A DNA stretch of 64,000 nucleotides from Rossellomorea vietnamensis (GCF_025398035.1 NZ_CP104558.1:2046001-2110000), one strand, 5' to 3'; numbered from the stretch's first letter, positions 45,164 to 53,742 are shown. The notes: generated from the sequence alone by a model not told the origin. Numbers and translations are program-made.

Positions 45164-46057
45164 TCATTCGTCACGCTCCCCATACTCTTCATAATATTTT
45201 TCGATTTCTCTTCCCTGTGCTGAGTATCGTTCATTTCCGTTTAGATGGAAGTCTTCCCCGCATGCAGATTTCGTCACCTGGAATTCATCGTACGTCATCT
45301 CATCCCCGTCGGATTGAGTCACCCTGCCTCCTCCGCTATGATAAATGCATTCATCTTCTATCAGAGCATGGTTCCCTTCTTCATCCACATAGAAATATTG
45401 ATTTTCACTCACATGGTGGACTTGATCTTTTGTCGAAGTCCGATAGACTCCGTATCGTTCAATATCCGTCCTCATGAGGGTAGGCAAACTTTCAATCCCG
45501 ACTGGAACGATGGAAAACCCATTCTCTTTTTCAAGTGGTGGCTGATCCGCAACGCCATAGAAAACAACGATTGTCCCCTCATGTCCTTCTTGGATGAGGT
45601 ACTGAGACTTGATCCCTTCTTCCCTCTCCTTACCGGGTATCCAATTTACAGCTACAATCACGATGGCTAAAACAGTCACAACGCTTCCTAATTTCAGGTA
45701 AAACCTCTTGTTATCGGAATCAACATTAGACCCATGCTTCCTTTTCAACCATTCATCTATGAAGAAAAAGATCACCGCACAGATGACGGCGAACCAGGCA
45801 AATCCCTCGATCACAAAGTATGTAAGACCGCCAAATAGAGCATGGATAAATCCTGCGGTCATCAACCGCCCTTTCCATATCTTTTTCGTCAGCAAATCAG
45901 ACAGCAGGGACACAGGAATTCCATATGCAACATTTCCGGCCAAAGCATAGATCAGAACAATCGGAAAGATCCACAGCCCTCCGTCCATTATGCTTATGAC
46001 CATCATAAACGTTGAAAGGATCAGGGAGGTATAGAGTGCTGCTTTGATTTTATTCAC
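45164..46057 (-). CDS. Multi-TM protein with extracytoplasmic C-terminal domain
   Basis: The 297-residue protein has four hydrophobic segments in the first 110 residues and another near 125-142, then a soluble domain of about 150 residues (EGTIVVFYGVADQPPLEKENGFSIVPVG). The soluble part resembles Bacillus exported domains of unknown function. Start is GTG 46057 with TGGAGG eight bases upstream; the frame to 46111 lacks a site. It is probably one operon with the upstream 118-residue membrane protein. Confidence 0.6.
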   Translation of the reverse strand: MNKIKAALYTSLILSTFMMVISIMDGGLWIFPIVLIYALAGNVAYGIPVSLLSDLLTKKIWKGRLMTAGFIHALFGGLTYFVIEGFAWFAVICAVIFFFIDEWLKRKHGSNVDSDNKRFYLKLGSVVTVLAIVIVAVNWIPGKEREEGIKSQYLIQEGHEGTIVVFYGVADQPPLEKENGFSIVPVGIESLPTLMRTDIERYGVYRTSTKDQVHHVSENQYFYVDEEGNHALIEDECIYHSGGGRVTQSDGDEMTYDEFQVTKSACGEDFHLNGNERYSAQGREIEKYYEEYGERDE

Positions 46058-46137
46058 CTGAGAAACCTCCACAAAGATATTGTGAATTACTTCACAATTA
46101 AACTTTACCATATAATGTGATTTCTCTCAATCGCCAA

Positions 46138-46494
46138 CTAAAGTAGCTTTTTATTCCATTTCACCATCAACAACAGTACGCATCCATGAACGAGAGAAAC
46201 CAGTACAAGCGTCACGTAGGGAGACATTCCATCCCAGGCATCCATGATATACGGTTTGTCAGAGACTGTGATGATTTGAAAGCCAATCACGATCATAAAG
46301 ATGACCTGATAGAGGGCACTAGGATACATTCCGCCTTTTAAAAAAACTCCTTTAAGGTGCCAGACCCTGATGAAAAGACCGTTTACAATTAAAGATAAGA
46401 AACCGGAAATTAGGAAGGTTCCCCACGAAATTGTATTGCTCAGAATGTCAGTAAAATTGAATATACAAAGGCACATAAGCAATGCCCCCACCAA
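46138..46494 (-). CDS. Small four-TM membrane protein
   Basis: The 118-residue protein has four hydrophobic segments (about 3-18, 25-45, 60-78, 92-112) and a Lys-rich end. No family is recognised. It probably starts at TTG 46494 (or GTG 46491) after AAAAAAGG; an in-frame TGA just upstream limits other choices. It lies 80 bp before the 297-residue membrane gene on the same strand. Confidence 0.55.
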   Translation of the reverse strand: MVGALLMCLCIFNFTDILSNTISWGTFLISGFLSLIVNGLFIRVWHLKGVFLKGGMYPSALYQVIFMIVIGFQIITVSDKPYIMDAWDGMSPYVTLVLVSLVHGCVLLLMVKWNKKLL

Positions 46495-46617
46495 AGAATA
46501 AAGAACCTTTTTTAAATCGACTCACCTACTTCACATTATTCACCTAGTGTAATTTTACACGAAAAGAAGAATTGTTCCAATATTTTCTTAAAATAAGGCT
46601 TCAATATGCTCTTACCT

Positions 46618-46642
46618 GTTTAATCTACTTCTAAAAGGGAAA
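46618..46642 (+). promoter_or_regulatory. SigB-type promoter of DUF3243 gene
   Basis: GTTTAA (46618-46623), a 13-bp spacer and GGGAAA (46637-46642) match the general-stress SigB consensus GTTTAA-N12-15-GGGWAW in full, 33 bp before the start codon. Confidence 0.72.
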
Positions 46643-46674
46643 CAAACAACTACAACCAACAAAAGGAGGAATTC

Positions 46675-46980
46675 ATTATCGCACACGATCCGAAACAAGC
46701 AGCGGCAAATATGAATGAAGACAAAAAGGAAGAGATTATGCAGCATTTCGATTCTTTCAAGGATTATTTGGGAGATCAGGTTCACAAAGGAGAAAAACTC
46801 GGACTGAGTGAAGAAGCTCTATCAAAAGGGGCTAAGCGCGTGGCCGATTATTTAGCGGAGCATGAGGAACCGCGTAACCGGGAGCAGAAAGTGCTGAATG
46901 AAATGTGGCATGTAGCCAACAAGGAAGAGCGTGAGCATATGGCTCATGTATTAGTGAAACTTGCAGATCAAACCAATTAA
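46675..46980 (+). CDS. DUF3243 protein with ATT (or ATC) start codon
   Basis: The 101-residue helical protein is of the DUF3243 family (FDSFKDYLGDQVHKGEKLGLSEEALSKGAKRVADYL, then NEMWHVANKEEREHMAHVLVKL). The strong RBS AAAGGAGGA ends 5 bp before ATT 46675 and 8 bp before ATC 46678. The first ATG (46711) is 41 bp away and has no site. The extra residues (IAHDPKQAAANM) look like genuine protein. The role is unknown; SigB control is suggested by the promoter. Confidence 0.75.
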   Translation: MIAHDPKQAAANMNEDKKEEIMQHFDSFKDYLGDQVHKGEKLGLSEEALSKGAKRVADYLAEHEEPRNREQKVLNEMWHVANKEEREHMAHVLVKLADQTN

Positions 46981-46993
46981 GATACACAGTTCC

Positions 46994-47027
46994 GAGCCCC
47001 CAGTAGAGAGATCTTTGGGGGCTTTTC
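46994..47027 (+). terminator. Terminator after DUF3243 gene
   Basis: GAGCCCCCAG pairs with CTTTGGGGGCT and is followed by TTTT. Confidence 0.8.
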
Positions 47028-47033
47028 CTATGA

Positions 47034-47801
47034 TTAATGTTGTTCTTGTAGAATCATCCCTATTTGGGCCAGGGCCTCTTTCACGTTAGCCACCGTTGGA
47101 ATCGTGGATAAATCGACCCCCACCTCAATTGCTTCAACGGCTAATTCCGGTCTAATTCCTGATATGATGGAATGCACACCGAGCAGGGATAATACGTTCG
47201 TAATCTTGAAGAGATAATCGATGACCATGCGATCAAGCGTATAAACACCGGAAAAATCAATGATTAAGCGATTGACGTTTTGGTCCCTTACTTTGCCCGG
47301 AATTAAATCGAGGAGCGTCATCGCTTTCACTTGATTTATCTTCCCTCTTAGCGGAAGAACCGCCACATCATCGATCAACGGTACGATGGTCGCTGACAAT
47401 TCATTGATTTCTTCATTCATGTCATGTTGATTCTTTTCTGTTTCTTTCCGACTCGTGATATCCCAGACGTATGTTTGAATCGCCTTCGTATCCCCAAATT
47501 TCACAGGGTGGCAATACAACTCGACCTCCACTCTCGTCCCATCCATCCGGAAGACGGTCTCTTCAATGACATCCGCCGGTTTTCCATATGCAGATTGAAT
47601 CCTCCGGCTGATCGCGGCCTTTGAGCTTTCCTGGAAAATATCGAGGGGGCTCGCACCCATCATGCTTTCTTTGGTGCTTCTAAAGAACTCTTCTGCTGCA
47701 TGGTTTATGTACAGGACCTTATAGTCCGTATGGATGATGAGTGGATCCCGTGAATATTCCATAACTTCTTTATAATCTACTTCTGCAATTGAAACATTCA
47801 C
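47034..47801 (-). CDS. PAS-STAS protein, RsbR-like
   Basis: The 255-residue protein has a PAS domain at about 10-115 (DPLIIHTDYKVLYINHAAEEFFRSTKES) and a STAS domain at about 140-250 (VLPLRGKINQVKAM, LIIDFSGVYTLDRMVIDYLF, GIRPELAVEAIEVGVDL). This is the stressosome RsbR/YtvA layout, but with a conventional PAS sensor and no LOV cysteine. The threonines phosphorylated in B. subtilis RsbRA appear replaced (Arg after LD, Glu after the GIRPELAV stretch). Start is GTG with AAGGAGTG. Confidence 0.82.
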   Translation of the reverse strand: MNVSIAEVDYKEVMEYSRDPLIIHTDYKVLYINHAAEEFFRSTKESMMGASPLDIFQESSKAAISRRIQSAYGKPADVIEETVFRMDGTRVEVELYCHPVKFGDTKAIQTYVWDITSRKETEKNQHDMNEEINELSATIVPLIDDVAVLPLRGKINQVKAMTLLDLIPGKVRDQNVNRLIIDFSGVYTLDRMVIDYLFKITNVLSLLGVHSIISGIRPELAVEAIEVGVDLSTIPTVANVKEALAQIGMILQEQH

Positions 47802-47929
47802 TTTATCACTCCTTTTCCTTCTACGATACAGGTTGTTTTAGTAGATAGCAAGGATGATGGTATTCCCTGCCAATCTCTTCCCCATAAAAAAAAGCCAACA
47901 CATCACGTTAGCTTTTCTACTTACTATAT

Positions 47930-48481
47930 TCAACCGGTTGGTTCCTTTTTTCTAAAAATATACTCAACCATTCCTCTGATCAAATAGGAAAGAACAAAGT
48001 AAATCACAAATGACCACCACATTTTCCAGTGATAGGTCCTGTAAATATGGAGCCATTCAAATAGAGTCTCTCCAACAAATGACGCTCCACCGGCAAGAAC
48101 AAGGGTGGCATAAAAGAACGGCTTCCCTTTGGGAAAATATCTATATAACAGCATGAAGGTGACCGGGATTAAGGCATAGTCGAATAAGTATGCTTTCGGC
48201 AGAATCGGGATCAGTTGTCCAGGGTATCCCCACATTCCAAGATCAAACCCAAATCCGTCTAAATTGGCGGCAACGATGATCCATACAAGTCCAAGAAATA
48301 GCAGTTTTGGCTTATTCGTTTCGTTTCTCGTCAAACGAATAAACACCACCCAGGTCAGGATGAAAAGAGCGAGGGTGAACCACCAGCGAGGACTTAGAAA
48401 ACAATACTCCAGCCAATAGTCGATATTCTCCCGGGTAACTTCCAAAGACTTCTCTCTTATTTGATCATATCGTTCTTGCAT
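47930..48481 (-). CDS. CBO0543-family membrane protein
   Basis: The 183-residue protein has about five membrane helices with the family motif RWWFTLALFILTWVVFIRL and the Trp-rich TYHWKMWWSFVIYFVLSYLIRGMVE. The family is common in spore-forming Firmicutes and uncharacterised. An intrinsic terminator-like hairpin lies in its leader, just before the RBS (see 48497-48530). Confidence 0.75.
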   Translation of the reverse strand: MQERYDQIREKSLEVTRENIDYWLEYCFLSPRWWFTLALFILTWVVFIRLTRNETNKPKLLFLGLVWIIVAANLDGFGFDLGMWGYPGQLIPILPKAYLFDYALIPVTFMLLYRYFPKGKPFFYATLVLAGGASFVGETLFEWLHIYRTYHWKMWWSFVIYFVLSYLIRGMVEYIFRKKEPTG

Positions 48482-48496
48482 ACACTATCCCCTTTT

Positions 48497-48530
48497 AAAA
48501 AACGCCCTCATAGATGATCTAAGAGGGCTC
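48497..48530 (-). promoter_or_regulatory. Leader terminator (possible attenuator) of CBO0543 gene
   Basis: On the minus strand GCCCTC-T-TAGAT-C-ATCTA-T-GAGGGC forms an 11-bp stem with one mismatch, followed by G and T6. The RBS AAAAGGGG starts directly after the T run, 16-20 bp before the start codon. No upstream minus-strand gene exists for about 4 kb, so it looks like a leader attenuator. Confidence 0.55.
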
Positions 48531-48729
48531 TGAATGCAGGCTAACTAATTCGAAAATAGTATTTGCCAATCAAGAGATAATATTCTCCGTCATGGTACAA
48601 ATCCCCCACTCCTCACTATTTTCTAAATTTTTCGTTTAATCGACAGGAATAAGAGGTAGGGTATGTATGGAAAGGCTTACCGTCCTATGTTCAGGGACGG
48701 ACCTTGCAAAATGTTGAAAGGAGGATTCC

Positions 48730-49719
48730 ATGAAGCGTCTTAGTTTCGCTATTTTGCCGGCTGTATTGTTCCTCACAGGCTGCAGCTCTTTTAAAGTCCT
48801 CGATCCGAAAGGAACCGTGGCCGAACTTCAATTGAACTTATTTCAAATTTCCATTGCGATCATGCTGCTGGTCTTTTTTGTCGTGTTTTCCATGTTCGTG
48901 TACTTCACGTGGAAGTACCGGGAAACGCCGGAGCGCCGACATGTCACTCCTTCAAACGTCAAAGGGAACAAGAAGCTTGAAGTGACGTGGACCGTCATTC
49001 CCATTCTCTTATTGGTGATTCTCGCCGTCCCAACAGTGAAGGGAACCTTTTCCCTTGCAGAATCGGATGAAAACAGCGATAACCCTCTGAAGATCGAGGT
49101 CACGGGACACCAATATTGGTGGGAGGTCCACTACCCCGATCAGGGCATCACCCTTACAAACGAAGCATACATACCAGTGGATCGGCCTGTCGTATTCCAG
49201 TTGAAATCCGACGATGTCATTCATTCCTTCTGGATGCCAAGGCTTGGCGGAAAAAAAGATCTCCTACCAGGAAAGACGAATACGCTGACGCTGAATGCCT
49301 CAGAGGAAGGCGTCTACAAAGGCCAATGTGCCGAGTTATGCGGGGCTTCCCATTCCTATATGAGATTCCAGGTTCAAGCAGTCGAAGAAAGTGAGTTCGC
49401 TCAATGGATCGACCAGGAAAAGAAGAAAAAGGCACCAGATGCGGTGACCACGGCATCTGAAAAAGGAGAAAAACTGTTTATTTCCAAGTGCTTAACCTGT
49501 CATGCGGTATCGCCTTCAGAAAGAAGCAAAGGACCGAATCTTTCCGGAATGGCCGGTAAAGAGCGGATCGGGAATGTTCTCCCCAACACAGATGAAAATA
49601 GGAAGAAATGGATCAGGGACCCGTCCTCATTCAAACCGGACGTCAATATGCCTTCGTTTCCTGACCTGACAGAAGAAGACCTTAACGCCTTAAGCACGTA
49701 TCTTTCCCAATTAGAATAG
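48730..49719 (+). CDS. ctaC: caa3-type cytochrome c oxidase subunit II
   Basis: The 329-residue lipoprotein has signal LFLTGCSS with lipid Cys at about 17. Two membrane helices follow (about 40-60 and 95-112), then the CuA domain with HSFWMPRLGGKKDLLPG and CAELCGASHSYM near 200-211. A fused cytochrome c domain has CLTCH near 257 and the axial Met in NMPSFP. It takes electrons from cytochrome c on the outer face and passes them to subunit I. AAAGGAGG precedes the start; a solitary R2 core lies at 48693. Confidence 0.96.
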   Translation: MKRLSFAILPAVLFLTGCSSFKVLDPKGTVAELQLNLFQISIAIMLLVFFVVFSMFVYFTWKYRETPERRHVTPSNVKGNKKLEVTWTVIPILLLVILAVPTVKGTFSLAESDENSDNPLKIEVTGHQYWWEVHYPDQGITLTNEAYIPVDRPVVFQLKSDDVIHSFWMPRLGGKKDLLPGKTNTLTLNASEEGVYKGQCAELCGASHSYMRFQVQAVEESEFAQWIDQEKKKKAPDAVTTASEKGEKLFISKCLTCHAVSPSERSKGPNLSGMAGKERIGNVLPNTDENRKKWIRDPSSFKPDVNMPSFPDLTEEDLNALSTYLSQLE

Positions 49720-49731
49720 GAGGTGGAGAAT

Positions 49732-51687
49732 ATGGATATCAAGTACACCCTTTTCGGACGGGAATTCGTATTCCCCTCTGATATCGTTGCGGCAGACATC
49801 TCGATCATCCTCATGGCCGTGGCTGCCCTGTTCTTGTTGACCCGTTATAAAAAGTGGAAGTGGGCCTGGGACTGGGCAACCTCCACTCACCATCATAAAG
49901 TCGGCATCTTATATCTTGCGGCAGGAGGGGCCTTCTTCCTTCGAGGTGGTCTGGATGCCCTGATCATACGGCTTCAGCTCGCCCTTCCCGAGAATCAATT
50001 CTGGGTCTTCCAGGGTGAAAAGTATAACCAAATGATGACCACACACGGAACGACGATGATCTTCTTCGTCGCCATGCCGTTATTGATCGGGCTGATGAAT
50101 GTCGCCGTTCCCCTTCAAATCGGTGCCCGGGACTTGGCGTTCCCCCACCTCAACTTGTTGAGCTTTTGGCTGTTCCTTGTCGGAGGGGCATTGGTCAATA
50201 TCAGCTTCGTGCTCGGTGGATCCCCTTCCGCAGGCTGGACGGGCTATGCCCCCTTAAGCCTTGATGTGTATACCCCGGGTCCCGGTCTCGACTATTATGC
50301 CATCGGAATCCAGATCGCCGGTGCCGGGACGATCATGTCCGCCATTAACTTCCTGGTGACAATCATTCGCAAACGGGCCCCGGGGCTTACTTTTATGAGA
50401 ATGCCATTATTTACGTGGTCCTCCTTCGTGACATCGATCCTGATTTTATTCGCCTTTCCCGCCCTGACCGTCGCCCTGTTACTCATGACGATGGACCGGG
50501 TGTATGGAACGGCTTTTCTGACGGGGACTGAGGGAAACCCCATCATATGGCAGCACTTATTCTGGATCTTCGGTCACCCGGAAGTATATATTTTGATTTT
50601 GCCGGCTTTCGGCATCTTTTCCGATGTGATCACGACCTTTTCAAGACGTAATCTGTTTGCCTATCCGGCCATGGTGTTTGCCCTCGTCCTGATAGGGTTT
50701 CTCGGATTCATGGTGTGGATCCATCACATGTTCACTGTGGGGCTCGGGCCGATCTCAAATGCCATTTTTGCCCTCTCCACCATGTCGATTGCGGTTCCGA
50801 CGGGTATTAAAGTATTCAACTGGCTCTTCACGCTGCGGGGAGGGGTCATACGATTTAAGACCGCCATGTTATTTTCACTGGCGTTCATCCCTACCTTCCT
50901 CATTGGCGGTGCGACGGGTGTCATGCTTTCATCGGCCCCTGCCGATTATCAGTACCACGACAGTTACTTTGTCGTCGGACATTTTCACTATGTCATCGTT
51001 GGCGGGACCGTCCTCGGGATCTTTGCAGGAGTGTATTATTGGTGGCCGAAAATGTTCGGCTTCCTGCTCAATGAAGTATTGGGAAAATGGCATTTCTGGC
51101 TTTTCACCATCGGCTTTCATGTCACCTTTTTCCCCATGCATCTCATGGGATTGAACGGGATGCCCCGCCGTGTGTTTACGTATTTAAAAAGCGACGGATT
51201 AGGAACATTGAATCTCATCAGCACAATCGGAGCCTTTCTCATGGCACTGGCTGTGATGATCTTTCTCTGGAATATTTTCTGGAGTTACCGGAACGGAAAG
51301 CGTGATCTCACCGGTGACCCATGGGAGGGACGGACCCTTGAATGGTCAATTCCATCACCGCCGCCACTGGGCAATTTCATCAAGCGTCCCCTTGTCACCA
51401 CGATCGATCAGCTTTGGTATGAAAAGCAGGAAGGGGATGGAACCATTCGAACGGCAGAGGAAGAAGACATCATTTTCGTATCGAATCCTGCGGCACAGCC
51501 GCTGATGCTTGCAGGATCCCTGTTCGTCTCTTCCTTTGGCTTCATCTTTGGTTTCCCACCCCTGCAATGGTTCGGTTTTGCCAGTGTAATCGGAATGCTG
51601 ACGCTCCGCTCCTTCACGGCCGGACGCACATGGACGCCTTATACGCCTGATGAACTGCGGGCAGAAAGGAGGAAAAGTTCCCAATGA
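49732..51687 (+). CDS. ctaD: caa3-type cytochrome c oxidase subunit I
   Basis: The 651-residue haem-copper oxidase core has MTTHGTTMIFFVAMP (low-spin haem His). IFGHPEVYILILPAFG has the CuB His cross-linked to Tyr, and VWIHHMFTVG has two CuB His. YHDSYFVVGHFHYVIVGG has the high- and low-spin haem His. It reduces oxygen to water and pumps protons. ATG 49732 is eight bases after AGGAGG; the track-style GTG 49723 sits on the RBS. It overlaps ctaE by four bases. Confidence 0.96.
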   Translation: MDIKYTLFGREFVFPSDIVAADISIILMAVAALFLLTRYKKWKWAWDWATSTHHHKVGILYLAAGGAFFLRGGLDALIIRLQLALPENQFWVFQGEKYNQMMTTHGTTMIFFVAMPLLIGLMNVAVPLQIGARDLAFPHLNLLSFWLFLVGGALVNISFVLGGSPSAGWTGYAPLSLDVYTPGPGLDYYAIGIQIAGAGTIMSAINFLVTIIRKRAPGLTFMRMPLFTWSSFVTSILILFAFPALTVALLLMTMDRVYGTAFLTGTEGNPIIWQHLFWIFGHPEVYILILPAFGIFSDVITTFSRRNLFAYPAMVFALVLIGFLGFMVWIHHMFTVGLGPISNAIFALSTMSIAVPTGIKVFNWLFTLRGGVIRFKTAMLFSLAFIPTFLIGGATGVMLSSAPADYQYHDSYFVVGHFHYVIVGGTVLGIFAGVYYWWPKMFGFLLNEVLGKWHFWLFTIGFHVTFFPMHLMGLNGMPRRVFTYLKSDGLGTLNLISTIGAFLMALAVMIFLWNIFWSYRNGKRDLTGDPWEGRTLEWSIPSPPPLGNFIKRPLVTTIDQLWYEKQEGDGTIRTAEEEDIIFVSNPAAQPLMLAGSLFVSSFGFIFGFPPLQWFGFASVIGMLTLRSFTAGRTWTPYTPDELRAERRKSSQ

Positions 51688-52268
51688 GTCAACACGCTTT
51701 CGAAATCGAACAACAGCAGGACAAGAAGCTTGCCATGTGGTTCTTTATCGCGGCGGAGGTCGTCATCTTCGCCTCCCTGTTCGGGGTGTACTTAACCCTT
51801 AAATCCCATCTATCCGACGGTCCATCCAGTGAAGAAATGCTGGAATTGAAGAGTGTCGTGATCTCGACGGTCCTTCTTCTATCAAGCAGCTTCACCATCT
51901 ATGCCTGTGTCAGCTCGAGTGAAAAGGGAAAAACGAAGCAAACGCTCCTTCTATTACTACTGACCCTTCTCCTCGGAGCCGTCTTTCTGATAATGGAAGC
52001 AAGGGAGTTTTTCCACTACTATGAAAAAGGATTTGAACTGGACACGAGTCCATTCCTATCCTCCTTTTACCTATTGGTCGGGACACATGGCATGCATGTC
52101 CTGGCAGGGGTCATCTGGATGGGAATCTTACTCATACACTTCGGAGTGAAAGGGGTTTGCCGGGAAACATCCTCAAGACTCTCGGTGTTCTCCCTTTATT
52201 GGCACTTCGTGGATATAGTATGGGTCTTGATCTTCACCCTCGTCTATCTGTTTGGAAAGGTGGGATAA
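51684..52268 (+). CDS. ctaE: caa3-type cytochrome c oxidase subunit III
   Basis: The 194-residue protein has five membrane helices (MWFFIAAEVVIFASLFGVYLTL; HGMHVLAGVIWMGILLIH; YWHFVDIVWVLIFTLVYLFG). The conserved HxxH-like and YWHFVDxVW motifs identify subunit III. It is coupled to ctaD by ATGA overlap. Confidence 0.94.
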   Translation: MSQHAFEIEQQQDKKLAMWFFIAAEVVIFASLFGVYLTLKSHLSDGPSSEEMLELKSVVISTVLLLSSSFTIYACVSSSEKGKTKQTLLLLLLTLLLGAVFLIMEAREFFHYYEKGFELDTSPFLSSFYLLVGTHGMHVLAGVIWMGILLIHFGVKGVCRETSSRLSVFSLYWHFVDIVWVLIFTLVYLFGKVG

Positions 52269-52270
52269 AC

Positions 52271-52534
52271 GTGAAAAAAGCTGCTTTCTTCTTCCTTTAT
52301 ATCATCGTGATCGGTTCCGCCATCGGGGGATATGTACTTGTAGAATACAGCAGGGAGCAACTTGATCGTTCCACCCTTCTCCTCCTGCTCTTATCCCTTG
52401 CCATTTTATCCATCTGCCTGCAGCTGACAGTATTGATGAAAACGAAAGCATCCCTGACAAAGTGGAAATGGCTTTCTCTATCGAGCGGCCTGCTTGTCGG
52501 CGGGCTGACTTTCCTTTATTTAGTTCTTTTATAA
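52271..52534 (+). CDS. ctaF: Small membrane subunit of caa3 oxidase (subunit IV-like)
   Basis: The 87-residue protein has three membrane helices and starts at GTG 52271, two bases after ctaE, with AAAGGTGG upstream. Position and size match CtaF/subunit IV, though its sequence is not strongly conserved, so the name rests mainly on context. Confidence 0.7.
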   Translation: MKKAAFFFLYIIVIGSAIGGYVLVEYSREQLDRSTLLLLLLSLAILSICLQLTVLMKTKASLTKWKWLSLSSGLLVGGLTFLYLVLL

Positions 52535-52709
52535 TAAAAATTGAGGGGGCAGATTTGCTCCCTTTTTCATTTCATCCCCATTACATTCCCGATAGTTTAA
52601 ACATATATGTAAAACACAACTTTTCTCCCTTCCCCCTCTCTTTTACTCATGTTAAAATAAGCCAAAATCAGACAAATAATCTTCCCTTTTCTGAAAGGAG
52701 ATGTAGAGA

Positions 52710-52946
52710 ATGTCAGAAAATAATGAGCTGTACACCATTTTACGGACACTGGAGACCTATTCCCAATGTGACATCACCCATTCATTTTCTGAACATGATA
52801 CTGACCTATTGAAGGTTTCTTATTCCCATGAATCCAAAGTCTTTGTCGTCACACAACATGACTCTGTGGAAACCTATCCGGACCTATCGTCCGCTTTAGC
52901 CAGGTTAGAATCATTATTAGACGATTTGAAAAGCCTTGCTCGATAA
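52710..52946 (+). CDS. Conserved small protein of unknown function
   Basis: The 78-residue soluble protein has alpha-beta-beta-alpha character (TILRTLETYSQC, LLKVSYSHESKVFVVTQ, SALARLESLLDDL). It may be a DUF-type Bacillus protein but I cannot name it. AAGGAGATG precedes the start. It has its own terminator. Confidence 0.6.
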   Translation: MSENNELYTILRTLETYSQCDITHSFSEHDTDLLKVSYSHESKVFVVTQHDSVETYPDLSSALARLESLLDDLKSLAR

Positions 52947-52962
52947 AAAACATACGATCACA

Positions 52963-53003
52963 AAAAAAAAGACCCGTCGCGTCTATCGATCGACAGGTCT
53001 TCT
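52963..53003. terminator. Bidirectional terminator
   Basis: AAAGACC-CGTCG pairs with CGACA-GGTCTT. It has an A9 run left and T-rich sequence right, and ends both the small gene and the leftward KGG gene. Confidence 0.75.
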
Positions 53004-53027
53004 TTCATTTCAGGAAATCATCCGGTG

Positions 53028-53342
53028 CTAGTTATTGTTATTTGAGTTGTTTGAGCGGCTGGAGTTGCTTGAGTTACCCGAGTTGCTTGAATTACTTGAG
53101 TTACTGGACTGACTTCCGCCCTTCGCTCCGATTTCCTGATAAAACTTCTTATCGTGATTCTCGGACGTCGCTTCTCCGCCTTTTTCACCAATCTCCTGGT
53201 AGAATTCCTTGTCATGATTCTTCGCTGTTTGTTCCCCGCCTTTACGGCCGGCTTCTTCGTAGCTCATTTTGTTGTTGTTGCTATTGTTGTTATTGTTGTT
53301 GCTGTTATTGTTACCACTATTGTTGTTATTGTTGTTTGCCAT
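53028..53342 (-). CDS. KGG-motif stress protein with Asn/Ser-rich ends (2)
   Basis: The 104-residue protein has a central block with the KGG repeat (AGRKGGEQT, IGEKGGEAT, IGAKGGSQS) of GsiB/Con-10-like stress proteins. It lies between an Asn-rich N-terminus and a Ser/Asn-rich C-terminus. GsiB-type proteins are hydrophilic and desiccation-related in fold class. Its core is nearly identical to the gene at 53408, 65 bp away, so this is a tandem duplication with diverged low-complexity ends. Start 53342 follows AAGGAGG. Confidence 0.85.
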   Translation of the reverse strand: MANNNNNNSGNNNSNNNNNNSNNNKMSYEEAGRKGGEQTAKNHDKEFYQEIGEKGGEATSENHDKKFYQEIGAKGGSQSSNSSNSSNSGNSSNSSRSNNSNNNN

Positions 53343-53407
53343 AATAAAATCCTCCTTAAAGTTAGTACCGTTTATATTCATGAAATCACCAAGGACTCAG
53401 ATTCTAG

Positions 53408-53686
53408 TTATTTGCTGCTGTTTGAATTATTCGAGCTGTTTGAGCTGTTTGAATTACCCGAGTTGCTGTTGCTTGAGTTGCTGGACTGACTTCCGCCTTT
53501 TGCTCCGATTTCCTGATAAAATTTCTTATCATGATTATCTGAAGTGGCTTCTCCACCTTTTTCACCAATCTCCTGGTAGAATTCCTTGTCATGGTTCTTC
53601 GCTGTCTGTTCCCCGCCTTTGCGGCCGGCTTCTTCGTAGCTCATTTTCCCGTTGTTACTGTTGCTGTTGTTGTTACTGTTTGACAT
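53408..53686 (-). CDS. KGG-motif stress protein with Asn/Ser-rich ends (1)
   Basis: The 92-residue paralogue of the preceding entry is the first gene after a SigB-type promoter. Three KGG units span about residues 14-66 with identical spacing of about 20 residues. The Asn/Ser tracts are encoded by mixed AAC/AAT/AGC codons, so they are not a simple triplet expansion alone. Confidence 0.85.
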   Translation of the reverse strand: MSNSNNNSNSNNGKMSYEEAGRKGGEQTAKNHDKEFYQEIGEKGGEATSDNHDKKFYQEIGAKGGSQSSNSSNSNSGNSNSSNSSNNSNSSK

Positions 53687-53742
53687 AAATAAAATCCTCC
53701 TTATGTTTGGTTAAATGGTGTTGTACGATTGTACATTGGTTA

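Noticed and set aside
46711..46980. DUF3243 gene starting at ATG 46711
   Set aside because: No RBS lies near this ATG, while a perfect one directs translation to ATT/ATC 36 bp upstream in the same frame.
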